The translations under genes and the position numbers were made by a program. From contig CAJNDS010000085.1 in the NCBI GenBank assembly GCA_905221605.1, positions 1 through 64,000 of the forward strand: DNA of 64,000 bases, written 5' to 3'. Shown here piece by piece: positions 28,040 to 40,600 of this stretch (position 1 is the stretch's first letter; every line of letters starts with the position of its first letter). The notes under the pieces are model-generated. The model was not told where the DNA came from. It was given only the letters and a program-made list of their open reading frames with translations, and ran no database searches. The DNA is from Symbiodinium natans. Lineage: Eukaryota; Sar; Dinophyceae; Suessiales; Symbiodiniaceae.

Positions 28040-29287
28040 ATGGAGGCCACAGGCAGATGGCAGTTTGCGAAATTCGCATGCCTCATAACCCTTGCTGTGG
28101 CTGAAGAAAACCTCACAGCGCCGGCGCAGAAAGCACGGGGCAGCTGCCAGTCCTTTGGTTGTTCCAATGAGTTTCGACCCTACCAGAGCTGTCAGTGCAA
28201 CGACAAGTGCGAGGGCTACGGAAACTGCTGTAATGACTTCAGGGCCTGTTCTGGCAGCTGTAAGTCTCTTGGCTGCCCTTCCGATTACCAGGCAAGTCGT
28301 ATCTGCCAATGCAACACCCAATGCGAAGCCTTTGGGAACTGCTGCGCAGACTACAAGGCCTGCAAGGGGTCTCCATCATCTCCAGCACAGCCAGTGGCAC
28401 AACGAGGACAGGGTGCAACGTGCCCCGGCACGATCGAGCTGCGCGGACATGGCTCCATGCGCCTGTCGAATGCATACTGGGACAAGCCCAATGAGCCGGC
28501 TGGCAAGGTGAGGCTCCAGAATGGAGCCATCGAGGTCTTCATGAAGGGGCGGACTTACTTCTCAGACGTCTGCCAGACCGGTAAGTTCTCCAACCAGCAT
28601 TACAGCAGCTTGCAGCTGCTTGGCAAACGCATGCGATGGACCACAGATGTCTCCAACGCTGAATGTGGCTGTAATGCCGCTGTGTACCTCGCCTCCCTGC
28701 CTCAGAATCGTGAAGTCTCCGGCTGTGAGGATTACTACTGCGACGCGAACAGCGTCTGTGGAGTGCGATGCGCCGAGATCGATCTGCAAGAGGCCAACAA
28801 GCACGCCTTCCACTCTGTGCTGCACCTCGCGCAGGATGGCTCAGGCAAGGGTTCTGGGTATGGTGGTGGATCCACATGGAATTCGCACCGGGACTGGACT
28901 CGGCAGCAGTATGGGCCTGGAGGCCGCTGCATCGACACCCGCAGGCCTTTCCAGGTGGAGGTTGGTTTCCCCACAGATGGGCGGGGCCGCCTGCGTGCGT
29001 TGACCACACGTTTGTCACAGAGCGGAGGTGGTTGTGACCTGTCAGCTGAAATCTCTGCCGAGTCCTACCGGTTCGGTGGAAGCTCCAGTGTGGAGGAGCT
29101 CACTCAGGCTTTGGCTCGTGGCATGACACCCATCGTTAGCTACTGGAGCGCACCAGATATGCTTTGGATGGATGGCAAAGGAGCAGACGGGCTCGGGCCC
29201 TGTGCCCGGGATGAGCCGCAGCGCTGCGGCGACTCCGCAAGGTTTTGGGATTTCGCCGTCGAGAACTTGTGGGAGCGGCTAATTTAA
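28040..29287 (+). CDS. Secreted GH7 cellulase-like protein with two somatomedin-B domains
   Basis: 415 residues, one uninterrupted frame. Residues about 8-21 are a hydrophobic signal peptide. Two somatomedin-B-type modules follow (Cys36-Cys70 and Cys74-Cys108), each with the C-x-C...C...CC pattern. A GH7 region runs about 125-400: DVSNAECGCNAAVYL, YCDANSVCG, then CAEIDLQEAN with the E-x-D-x-x-E catalytic set (Glu246 nucleophile, Asp248, Glu251 acid/base), and RGMTPIVSYW...MLWMDG near the C-terminus. GH7 enzymes hydrolyse beta-1,4-glucan with retention. The catalytic region, near 300 residues, is shorter than the fungal 430 or so, so loops forming the tunnel may be missing. Dinoflagellate walls are cellulosic and GH7 cellulases are known in this group, so wall remodelling is the likely role (inference). 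The ATG is the first in frame before the signal peptide. Confidence 0.85.
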   Translation: MEATGRWQFAKFACLITLAVAEENLTAPAQKARGSCQSFGCSNEFRPYQSCQCNDKCEGYGNCCNDFRACSGSCKSLGCPSDYQASRICQCNTQCEAFGNCCADYKACKGSPSSPAQPVAQRGQGATCPGTIELRGHGSMRLSNAYWDKPNEPAGKVRLQNGAIEVFMKGRTYFSDVCQTGKFSNQHYSSLQLLGKRMRWTTDVSNAECGCNAAVYLASLPQNREVSGCEDYYCDANSVCGVRCAEIDLQEANKHAFHSVLHLAQDGSGKGSGYGGGSTWNSHRDWTRQQYGPGGRCIDTRRPFQVEVGFPTDGRGRLRALTTRLSQSGGGCDLSAEISAESYRFGGSSSVEELTQALARGMTPIVSYWSAPDMLWMDGKGADGLGPCARDEPQRCGDSARFWDFAVENLWERLI

Positions 29288-30440
29288 GCACGAAGTACCC
29301 TTTTCTAGCAGCAGATAGCGAAGTTAGCGGTACTAGCATTTTAAGCTAATTTTGACAGCCGAGTCAGGTCCAAGGAGACCAGTCCAAGGGCTGCTGTTTA
29401 ATTCGGTGCAAGCCCTGTGGAGCTTGCAGCCCCAGACACTCCTCCAGCCTTTGCAGTTCAAACCCTCATCGGACAGATGCCCCAAACCGCAAGTTGCAAG
29501 AGCTCTGATTGAAAACAGTCTGCCCCTGCGCGGGTACAACATGGCAGCCCAATCGCTGTGGAAGTGGCTCTTCCGCTTGAGCGCACGCTGCCTGGCCTTG
29601 TTTGGTGAGTGTACCTTTCTTCACTTCGACCTTCCTGGTGAATCTGCCGTTTGAGGATTCTTGTCGGTTAGGCAATCAGTATTTCGATGTGTGGTTCCTG
29701 GTTTGTGAGGGTTGACACTCACTCACACACTCACTCACTCACGATCCAGCTCTTTTCCAAATCCTGAAGTGCTATGTAGGAAGTCTGTAGATCTTCAGAG
29801 AAGTTTCCTAGAAGCTCATCCTTGCGTCGAGCAGCGAAGATTGACACATCCCAAAGCTTCACCTCAAGGGGGCGCAGCTGCCACTGCGTCCTCAGACAGG
29901 ACTGGGCGTTGGACAAGAAGCCACTTCAAAAAACTCAAGCCGCAAGCAACACAGAAACCAGGATACCCAGCAAGACCAGAGTTGTGTTTCTGCTCAGCTC
30001 CTTTGAGGGCTGTTAGAAACTATGGTCCCTTTGTACGTAGTGACGTAATGTGGACAATAAGGAGAACACTGGAATGGATACCGCAAAGCGGACCATAATT
30101 TAGAACAGCTCCGATGCAACACTATAGCCCAATCCTGATACTTCATGACTTGACTAGGCACAACCTTCACATGGCCTTGCAAGCAGTGCATGCACAGCGA
30201 ACGCCCTCCTCTTCAATGCCAGGCCGTCTTAGGCTACGCCTCAGTCGTGTGAGAGCTGGAGGAAGACGATGGCCCCTCTTGTGGATGGAAGGGGCTTGCC
30301 GGTACTCCAAGGCCATCCTGGGCCGATATTTCCGAGGAGCCCTCGGACATGTCGGCCCAGCATGGCCTTGGAGGCTTTGCCAATGCCTGCGAAGTGTTGG
30401 GGAATTCACGGGTCCAGGCACCTGCAGGACACACAGCCGA

Positions 30441-30481
30441 CCTTCATGAACCCCCGTGAATCGGAGGGGGGTTCATGAAGG
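30441..30481. repeat. Perfect 15-bp hairpin
   Basis: CCTTCATGAACCCCC (30441-30455) and its reverse complement (30467-30481) flank an 11-nt loop. Outside the perfect stem the pairing continues for about ten more bases with two mismatches. Confidence 0.85.
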
Positions 30482-30571
30482 TAGGTTGTGTTGGGGAAGG
30501 TGGCTGGTAGCAGGGCATTTGGAACTGGGGTGGCAGCTGCATGGGGATGGGCTGGTAGCTCAACCCTAACG

Positions 30572-30618
30572 CAACACTTTGCACCAATGAATTGCTAGTT
30601 CATTGGTGCAAAGTGTTG
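30572..30618. repeat. Perfect 20-bp hairpin
   Basis: CAACACTTTGCACCAATGAA (30572-30591) and its exact reverse complement (30599-30618) flank a 7-nt loop, TTGCTAG. It lies 91 bases downstream of the first hairpin. Confidence 0.9.
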
Positions 30619-33613
30619 TGCTGGGGGGCCAATAGACCTGAGCCTGCATGGAAATTGCGGAATGACGTGTTGCGGGTGGCAGTGGTTGCTGCCAGTAGCA
30701 CTGATGGTGCTGCATGGCCGGGGGGTGTATTGGAGAGGCCCCGGAGGCCACGGCTCTAGGGTGTAGGATGGTATGGGTTCAGATTCTGACAGTCTGGCGC
30801 ACGCCTGATCCTTAACGGCGGCATCATACATTTGTGAGTCCCTTCGCCAGCAACTGCGTGTAGTGTGGTTGCAGTGCTCCTTTATGTCTGACTTGGTGAC
30901 AATGCGGCGCCGGAACAAGTGTAGTCCTGGCAAGAAGCTGCCTAGGAAACCTTTGCCCACGCTTCAGCTCATCTCACCTCCACTTTTGCGGTTGAAGGGG
31001 AGCTAATCAAAGTTCTGCACACTACCATCTCTGCAGCCGACAAGGGCAAGACGATCGTACGCGAGGACTCGCGTGCGCTTCAAAGACTTCACGAGACCCG
31101 TTGCAGTTGAGGAGCACCATACTGTGTCCAAAGTGCGCACGCAGTGCGCCGAGCCCAAACTTCAAAAGCCTACTTGAACCCCATGCCCGCCTAAGACGCA
31201 TCCTGAAAGTTGACAAAAAGTGTCTTGGGCCTGCCTGGCAAATCCTTTGGGGGCCACATACAATCATACAATCAAGCAAGGCATGTGCAACGCTGGCGAT
31301 TCGCTTTTGTTTTCGATGTTTTTGTTTTGGAGGGGTGAGAGGTTTTCGGGGACATGCCGAGGGATGGAGGCCGCAGTGCTTTTTGCTGATGCTTGATAAG
31401 GGCACATGCATTGAAATCTACAGCTTCCATGAACCCCTTATGCTTTTCAGGCACTAGAGAGCTTTGAAGGGGCCTTCCAGGCACCACTTGCGAAGTGAGG
31501 GGCAGAACAAGCTTCTGGGGTTTAGGGCTTGTGAAGGGGACCGAAGATTTCAAGGGGGAACCATTCCAAAGGTAAGGGCAACTCAAGCCAGAAAAGATTC
31601 AATGGTCACCTCAGCCAGAACACATTCAAAGAAAGAGTGCGCAGCTGCGTCCCTCACACATTCGATGCACAACTGACTTCAGTAAACGACATGCAGCGTC
31701 ATCAGCCTACACAAAGTCGCCACCAAGAACCAGCGATCACACAGGCATCGAAGAACTCAAGCGACCATCCCTTAAACCCCTCCTTAAACCCCTAGCCGCC
31801 CGTTGTAAGTCCCGCTTAGGTCACTTAACCGCCCCTTAAATGTAAACCAGTCCTTCAGCCAAAGTTGAGAAGACAAATCGCTGCTGGACATGGATGGCTG
31901 ATGCGTCTCGCTGTGTGTGTCCATGACTCTGCACATCTTCGCGCCTTAGCATTTGCCTCGACCTTTGCTCGGCGTTCATGCATCCATGGCTTCAAAATTG
32001 CTTGTGACCATGCTTCGTGGTCCAAGTTGCTGTGGGCCCGGATGACATCCGACAGCCGACTGGCATGTGCCGGGCTTAGCTCTCAACCTGTATCAAGCAA
32101 ATTTTGCGTGTCATGCTGTGAGATCGCTGGCATTTTGGTCGAGCTGCTGATCACTCGTCTCAGCAGAAATGGGCTGTCTGGCTTCGCAGCCAGGCAAGGA
32201 AGAGTATATGCGCAGACAAACGCAAAAGCAAGGGTCCCAGCTTGTTGTATCCCATTTCTATTCTATTTTGATGGCAACTGCCAACTCAGGCTACGGAGCC
32301 GAAAGAACCGGCTCGTGGTAAACTCAATGAGCTTGAGCTTGAGAGTTGAGCTCGACCTCATAGCATCTTCGGCGACAAGGTGCTGAGAGCTTGCAACATT
32401 GCGGAAGCACAAGTTCAGTGCAAACGACGAGCACTGCAGCAGCTTGGACAGCTTCTTCATTGTCATTGCGAGCAAGGAAGGAGCTTAAACCAGTGGAAGT
32501 TGGGCTTCTTGTCCCGTCCTCTTCCTGAGGCTCCAAGTTTTTCTGCGGTGGTGCTACAGCCTCAAGGCCTGGTTGGGGTTGCGTGTGGCTTTGAATGGCG
32601 AATGTTGGTTTCAATGCCACAGGGGTGCAGCAGAGAAATGCCCGGATCTCAAATCTTTGTGCGACAGTGACCGGATCTTAAATCTTTGTGCTGGCTTTCG
32701 TTTGCGCGTCCGTATCAGTTCCTCGGTAAGCAAAGCCGCGGAACAGCTAAATTCTTCAAGAATGCCCACTTGCCCGCCCTGAACGCGCCATTGCGGCCCC
32801 AAGTGGCTCCAGAGAAGGGGGTGTGGGTTGCTGATTGCTGCGGGTGTGGCCACCTATACTTTGTCGTGCGCACGTACTAGAACGGAAAGCTGTATGCGTG
32901 CGTATGTGCGTGTTTGCGGGCCTGTTTTTGGTACGGTTCATGTCTGCTTTCGCGAGGGATTGCAGGTTCCACTGTTTAAAGAGGAGAGCATTTTTCAACG
33001 GGTAAGAAGGTTTTTTCCTTTCTGCTTCTCCGTTTGAGTCTTTGGGAGAGCACGGCAATTGTGGGCAAGGCCAGGCTTTCGCAGCGATCTCTTGTCGCGA
33101 GAGTCCGGTGTTCTATACAAGGTAGCGCGAGAAAAGTCTGAACAAAAACGAGAGGGATGTATTTTCTTGACAAATCTTGACAGCAGGTCGCCGATCCATA
33201 GGCACTTCGTCACTACCCTTGGCGCTGTTTTTCTGGCTTGATCTGAGGCATTTTGTATGAGCCTAGCATTATGTTCTGCGACGGTTCGCTCCGTTCGGTC
33301 CTGGTACGGTCGGCACCCAGGTCCCACGTGCGAATCACCGGGCTCCTGCAGTCCCATCAGCAGCAGATTTGTAGGTGCCCTGCAGTGCTAATGCAGTTTC
33401 GAAGGTTGCTGCGGCAACACCCACACAGAGCCCGATCAGATGTTTTGTTTGGTGGCTGGCCGCGCGATCTCAAGCAGCAATTTTTGTTCTCTCCTCGCGT
33501 GTTTTCCCTACTACAGCCAGGCCAGGATTCGATTTTTCAGTTCATGCCTGCAGTGTTTCGGTTGTTCTTAGCATTGGCAGGGATCTTTGTTCTGGTCTTG
33601 CAGTGCAGGAGTC

Positions 33614-33793
33614 ATGACCACAGCCGGCGTTTGGGATCCCAAGCAAGCGGGCATTGTGCCTTGTCATGCAGTGAGATCAGAGCCTCAGGGAGCTGGCAGT
33701 GTCGTGCATTGGCCCTTGTCGCCTGAGGACATGAAGCGAAAGTCGTCATTTTCGCTTCTGGACAACACCAAGCGGCCCATGCCCAGCGAAGAG
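33614..33793 (+). CDS. Candidate first exon of alpha-glucan phosphorylase
   Basis: An open frame from ATG (33614) reads MTTAGVWDPKQAG and later KRKSSFSLLDNTKRPMPSEE. Its position just upstream and its Lys/Ser-rich character suit a phosphorylase N-terminal extension, which is poorly conserved. Joining it to the next exon (34613) needs an 820-nt intron filled with simple repeats and starting at a GA-type donor. The whole 180 nt need not be one exon; part may be intron. Assignment rests on context only. Confidence 0.4.
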
Positions 33794-33823
33794 ACTTAGC
33801 GGCAAAGCTGCTCACAAATGTGA

Positions 33824-34460
<637 letters not shown>

Positions 34461-34612
34461 GAAGATCTGCTCTTGCTTCTGGGTATGTTGCATGGTGGTG
34501 GCTTGGTGATTTCTGTTCCGATCGTTCTTTGCTTTTGAAAGTCACTGCTCGATGCCCGCGTGCGGGAGCATTCACCTGCCCGTGGGATACTCATGATTTG
34601 TTTGCGACTGAG

Positions 34613-37600
34613 GATGAGGCCGGCGACCAGAAAGAGAAATTGGAGAAGCTTTGGAAGCTGATGGACCGCTCTGTGTTCGGTTTGCAGCCGTGCTACTCTT
34701 GCAGGAGCTTGGCTGTTGAATTCCTCTTGCAGCTTGTTCTGCCATCAGGACACCTATGAGCCAAACGACCCGGAGTCCATCCAGAAGTCCTTCGCCCGAC
34801 ATTTGGAGTATTCCCTGGCCTGCACACGCTTCAACTTCACCATGCAGGACCCGGCCCCCCATTCTTTGCCTCGCATGTTCGTCGCAGCTCACCTGCGCTG
34901 TGTAGGATGCCTACCGGGCAGCTGGCTTGGTACTCCGGGACCGCCTCCTGGAGTCTCTGAACGATACAAACGCGTACTACAGGCAAGGGGGGCGCAAGGG
35001 GATGCGAGCTCCTTTTGCCATCTTTTCCGCTTGCATTGCCCATCCTCGGAGGAAGATGGACGTGAAGCGAGGGTACTACTTGTCTGCTGAGTACCTGATT
35101 GGAAGGCACATGCAGCAGCTTGCCGGCATCTGCTTGCTCAGCTAAATCGGTACGAGTTGCCAGAAGCTTTCCCCCAAGGCATGTGCGTGTCACACAGGCT
35201 CTCAGGTGGAATCTGTCCTGAGGGAGCAAGGGGACAAGTCAGTGGCAGTGTGTGTTTCAATCTGATCCAGAGACCCTCTGACTGTAGTCGTCGGAAAAGA
35301 GGCAGCGTGACATCAACCTTTGTCGCCGCTAATCATGATCCATATGTCCTTCGTCGTCATCGCAGTCAGTCAGTTTTGAAATGGCACCGTCGGAGGCAGA
35401 ATGAAAGTGCCCTCCCTTGGTCCCCCGTTTTGTAAAATGCATCAGCTCCCGCAAGGCGTGTGCCCCACCGAGTATTGTAGACCATACAAGGAACGCCATT
35501 GCCAACCTCGACCTGGAACAGCCCTTCAAGGACAGGTCCTGCCCGCATAGTCACTGAGAAGGGACAAGGTGACAGCCAAAGAGTATAAGAGCAGCTGCTT
35601 GTCGAGGAAGCCTTCCAGGGTCTCGGCATGCAGCTCGAGGAGCTGCCACATCGAAATGATCATCAGACACCAGAGCATAGACTCTAGACAAGCAGTAAAG
35701 CCAAGCGGCTTGCAGTGGTTTGGACCAGGACCTTTTCCACGAGGAGGCGGACCCGGCGCTGGGCAATGGTGGCCTCGGTCGTCTTGCCGCTTGCTTCCTT
35801 GTCCGATGCTCAAATCCGCCTCTGCCTTTCAGAAGCGTTGCAAGAGTCGGAAGATGTTGGAAACCTTCAGCTTTCAGCCGGTACGGCAGGACTCGATGGC
35901 CACATTGTCGTTGCCGTGCTGGGGCTACGGCATCCGCCACTTGCCCCATCTCAGTACTGCCTTGACTCATTGACTGCCAGTGCCAACTTGGACATCCTTC
36001 TGCTCAGGTTACAGCTACGGCATGTTCAAGCAGGATATCCAGAACGGCCGTCAGGCACATGGTGAGAGTGAAGCTTCCGATCAGCAGCACTGCATGATTC
36101 TGCAGGTCGAGATGCCTGATTTCTGGATTGGGGATGGATGCCCCTTCGAAATCCCTCGGCCAGCCGCAACCTTGAGTGCAGTGCCACGTGAGAGAAGTTC
36201 TCGTGTATGGCCAGAGAACATGAAGCGTCCCAGCTGAGGACATCACCTACCCTGTGCGTTTGTATGGCGAAGTCGTCGAGGGCCTTGATGCCAGTGGGTC
36301 ATGGTCCATGAGCCTGGGCAAGAAGCTTCAGTATAGGATCAGATGCCTGGCGTGCTCTTGACTTGCGTGAATCTCAAGGAGCTGGGTCGGCGGCGAAATT
36401 GTGCAGGTCCTGCGTGGCTTTGGCGTTAGCAACCAACTGAGCAACATGTGATACAGTGAGACTAATGTGTCAAATACTGTTGTGCAGGCCATGGCCTACG
36501 ACAATCCCATTCCGGGCTTCGACACGTACAACACAAACAACCTGCGGTTGTGGCGTGCGTGCGCTTCGAAGGAGCTCTTGAAAGCTGCCTCGTTTTGTAC
36601 TGCAATCTGAAGGTTAGCTGCTTGAGCCCTCGACCCTTGAGCTCTGTACTTACTTGAGGAGTTCGACCTGGATCAGTACAGCGCCGCAAACTTTACCGAT
36701 GCTGTGGAGTCGCGGCGAAAGGCGGAGGACAGATGGAGCCGGACATGTGCCGAAGACAACGGACATCCATAGCTCGCAGGATCTGTCTGCAGTTCTGTAT
36801 CCGAACGATGCAACCTACGAGGGAAAGGAGCTCCGCCTGCGGCAGCAGTGCGCCCGGGTCAGTGAAGTCACGTCAGAAAAAGAGACGACAGAAGAGGGGC
36901 CTGAGCTGGTCAAGAGGGTCAACACACACTTTTTCTCGATTCTTTGCTTTTTGCTCTTTTTTCGCTCCGGGATTTCAGCAACAGCAAGTCAGCACAGCCC
37001 ACTTTCTCTCACAACACAGCTGGCTGGGAGGAACAGTCAGGTCTCTTTTGCACATCGTTTGGAAATCACATTGTTGCAGCACACGCCCAGTGCCAGCCCG
37101 CAGATTGCAGATCATACAAGACCATTCATGTGCGACGTTTGTGCCGGGCAGGTACTTTTTTGTGAGCGCTTCTTTGCAGGAGAATCCTATACGATTTATC
37201 GCAAGGTGCATGGCAAGCTGATGCAAGTTGTGTGCTTCATGTCCTAAAGGATCTGCTGCGTGAGTTCATCAAGCGCCCGAACTACAAGTGGTCGGAGCTG
37301 CCGGAGAAGGTCTTCGGCGTACGCACGAGGGAAGTGTCGTTTGTGAAAGCTTGCAGCAGCCAGGTTGCTGTGCAGATGAACGACACACATCCGACCATTG
37401 CTGTTTCTCGGCCAGCATTCTCGTGTTTGGACAGGTAAGCTCGCATTCCACGTGCCTGCCAGGTGGCAGAGATGATGCGCTTGCTGGTTGATGTGATGCG
37501 GGTGCACTGGGATGAAGCCTGGGAACTCACCACAAAGTGTGGCGTGGTTGCAAGAAGTGTGCTCAACGTGGCTTGTTCCTGAAAGCACTGTTGCGAATCG

Positions 37601-40600
37601 GTTGTGCTGCTTACAGTATGGACCTGGGTGAGCTGTGTTTTTAGTCATGTGCATTCATGTGCCATCACCTGACAGACCCACCCAAGGCCTGAACTACACT
37701 AACCATACGGTCATGCCGGAGGCGCGTGGGGGTGGGAGGGCCTGGATGCTTCTAGGATGGAGAGATATGGAGACGCGGGTGACACGTGTGGAGACTGTGA
37801 GAGGCTTTGGAGAAATGGCCCGTTGAGATGATGACCCGCATGTTGCCCCGTCATGTGCAGATCATTGGCGAGCCTTGGATCATAAGAAATAGAAGCCAAG
37901 GTGTTTCCGAGAGCGTTGCAGCCACTGCGTGGGTTCAGACATTTGACATGCTGAGGAGCTCAACCTGCGCTGGGCTGGACTCATAGATTCATAGATCAGC
38001 ACGATGCAGCGCATGCGCAAGCTCAGTGCAAGCTCTGATTCCAACCGAGATCAACGCACTGGTGGCAAAGTACGGCGACGGGCCCATGATCCACGCCTTG
38101 TGCCTGGGCTGCACCCCAGGGATGCCGGCGTCCGAACATGAGCCAACATGGCCCAAGCCATGGCCGCCCCCAAGCCCACCAAGCCCAGGAGCATCTTCGA
38201 AGAGGGTGACGTCAAGAAGATCCGGATGGGCAACTTGGCCATCATGGGCGCCAACAAGGTGCATCTTGCAGGGGTTCGGGGGCATGAAGCAATATGACAA
38301 CCAGTGTGAACAGACACCAAGAAGCACCACCCCTCCCCTGCCAGGTGAACGGCGTGGCCGCCATTCACACGGAGATCATCAAGAAGGCAGTGCCCCGTCT
38401 TAGCAGACGTAGTGGGAGAACCAGTGCTGTGCGGAAGGAGACTTTCCCCGAGTTCTATAAGTACTGCTGCGACAGTGGCAAGCCCGCCAAGCCCTTGGAT
38501 CTGGGTGCAGCATACATGCCGCAAGCATGCCGCAGTCGGAAGGAAACCTCTTCCTTGTTTTACAGTTTTGTACAACAAGCAGCCTGACCTTTGCTGACGT
38601 TCACCACCGGCTCGCCCCACGAAGAAACTTGAAAGCTTGACCGAATGACGAACAGGCACCACGACGTTATTTCCTGTCTCGGTTATGTAGCAGGATGTGT
38701 GCGATGGGGGGCATGGGACTAGCTTGTTTGGAAAAAGCCCGTGAAGTCACCGGTGAACGTGTTGTCAACAATGTCGTTGTGTTGATTATGTCAGAAACAA
38801 AGACACTGCTGGAAGCATGGGCATGCTTGTCTAATCTTTTCTATGAGCCGGGCTATCTTCGGGCGTAGCTGATCAGCACTGTGACACATTTTATCCTTTT
38901 GACAAGCTGGCGCCTTCTGGAAATCCCCATTCTGCTGCGCTTCGGGGTGGGAGTGTACGTAGAATTTGCGATACGTGGGGGATCGAGGGGTATTTGAGAA
39001 ATCTTACTTCGACGGAAGTGCTGTCAGGTTTGTGGCTACAGGTGCTTTTGTGGGTAGTTGGGTGGGATGCCAAGAAAGCCGCGGCGGACCCTGAGGACAC
39101 GATCGTGAACATGACCAATGGAGTGACACCACGCCGCTGGGTGCACTGTGCGAACCCTGCTTTGTCTGCTATCTTCACCAAGTATCTGGGCTCTCATGAG
39201 CGCCTTGTCTGCAATGGTGGGCTGTTATGAATCTGATACACGTGTGCATGAAGAAAGCTCAGACCTTTGCTTGGTAAGAGGTGGTTGACGGACATGACGA
39301 AGCTGAAGGACATGTTGAAATTCAAGGAGGACCCAAAGCTGCACGCTGAGTGGATGGACATGCCTCTCAGCTGAATGGGGGCCACATCCGACATATCAGG
39401 TGGGTGGGTCTGATTTAATCCCACCCCCCCCCCCTCATAGGTAGGCGAGTATTTCAGAGGAGTATTTTGGACCCACTTTTGTCCTCATGAAGTTCTTGCT
39501 CTCACACGCTCAGAGTTAGATGTTCTGAGGAAGAAGACGGCCAAAGCAAACCTTGCAGGCTTCGTGAAGGAGCTCTTTGCGTCAACTGCTTTCGCCGTCC
39601 AAACCAAACCTGGCAATAGTCTGGCAATGTACTTGCACCAGCTTTCTGTAATAATAATACTTACAAAATTTATAAAAAATAGTTATATTCATGATAATAA
39701 GAATTGGTGAGCTGTGAGCAGGAGAAGCTGGACCTGGACATCGACCAGGACAGGAGAGAGCAAGATAAGCCAATTCATACCCCCTCTGCCGACATGGAGC
39801 CTCAACGTGACTCTAAGCCTTAGTTCTGTAAAAGGTTTGAACCCTACTCCTTTGAGAGTCTCTCAACATGTGCTATAGTCTGCCTTGCCCCTAACGTAAA
39901 AGAAACCTGGACTTGAGCCTTTGGCTAGTCGCAAGCTCGGTTCAGGTGCCGCACGGAAACATCAGAACGCACGTGAGCAAAGAACCAACACTCACAGGGG
40001 TAAGGTCTCTGTATATGCTGAAGACAGTGATGTGCTGGAGTTGTGGCTGCTCACCATGTTCACCAAATAGGTTTCACTAGAAAGGACTTGCAGGTCTCGG
40101 TGATTAGCCTAGTAAGCCGAGCAAGCCTCGGAAAACCTTGATTGCTCCTCGGAGCACTGGTCCAACGAAGCATATGATGTGTAAGTGTGTGTGTGTGTGT
40201 GTGTGCGCGTGCTTGCGCGTGAGCGCTCGCGCGCGCCTTCGCGCGCGGAGGGCGGGCGGGTGGTCCTTTGGTATCCCTTCGCATCGGAGGACGCACTCAT
40301 CGACATCCAGATCAAGCGCATCCACGAGTACAAGCGCCAATTGCTCAATGTCCTGTACGTCATCCACCGCTACCAGGAAGCTCCTGCCTAGGTGCTGTGC
40401 CAGTCTGCCGTGTTTGTGTGGAGGGTTTTTTACTTTTGGTTCGCGTTCTTGCCGCCCGGGAGCAGCCGGACTTGGAATCTACAGCCCTGCTTGGCAAGCT
40501 GCTTTGCTTTGGCAACGATTAGGGCCATTGAGGAGGACTAGCAGCCAAGCCTGGCATGGAAGGTAGCCATTGATTCAGCGCCGTCCTTTCACACAAACGT

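Larger units (their letters stand above)
29288..33586. other. Intergenic stretch with hairpins, no supported gene
   Basis: Open frames up to 173 codons occur (for example 31865-32386) without recognisable domains. Notable structures are a (CACT)n tract at 29718-29740 and two strong hairpins at 30441-30481 and 30572-30618. Part may be 5' untranslated or upstream exon sequence of the phosphorylase. Confidence 0.5.

Noticed and set aside
31865-32386. Plus-strand 173-codon frame
   Set aside because: No domain, signal or protein-like periodicity visible; probably chance.
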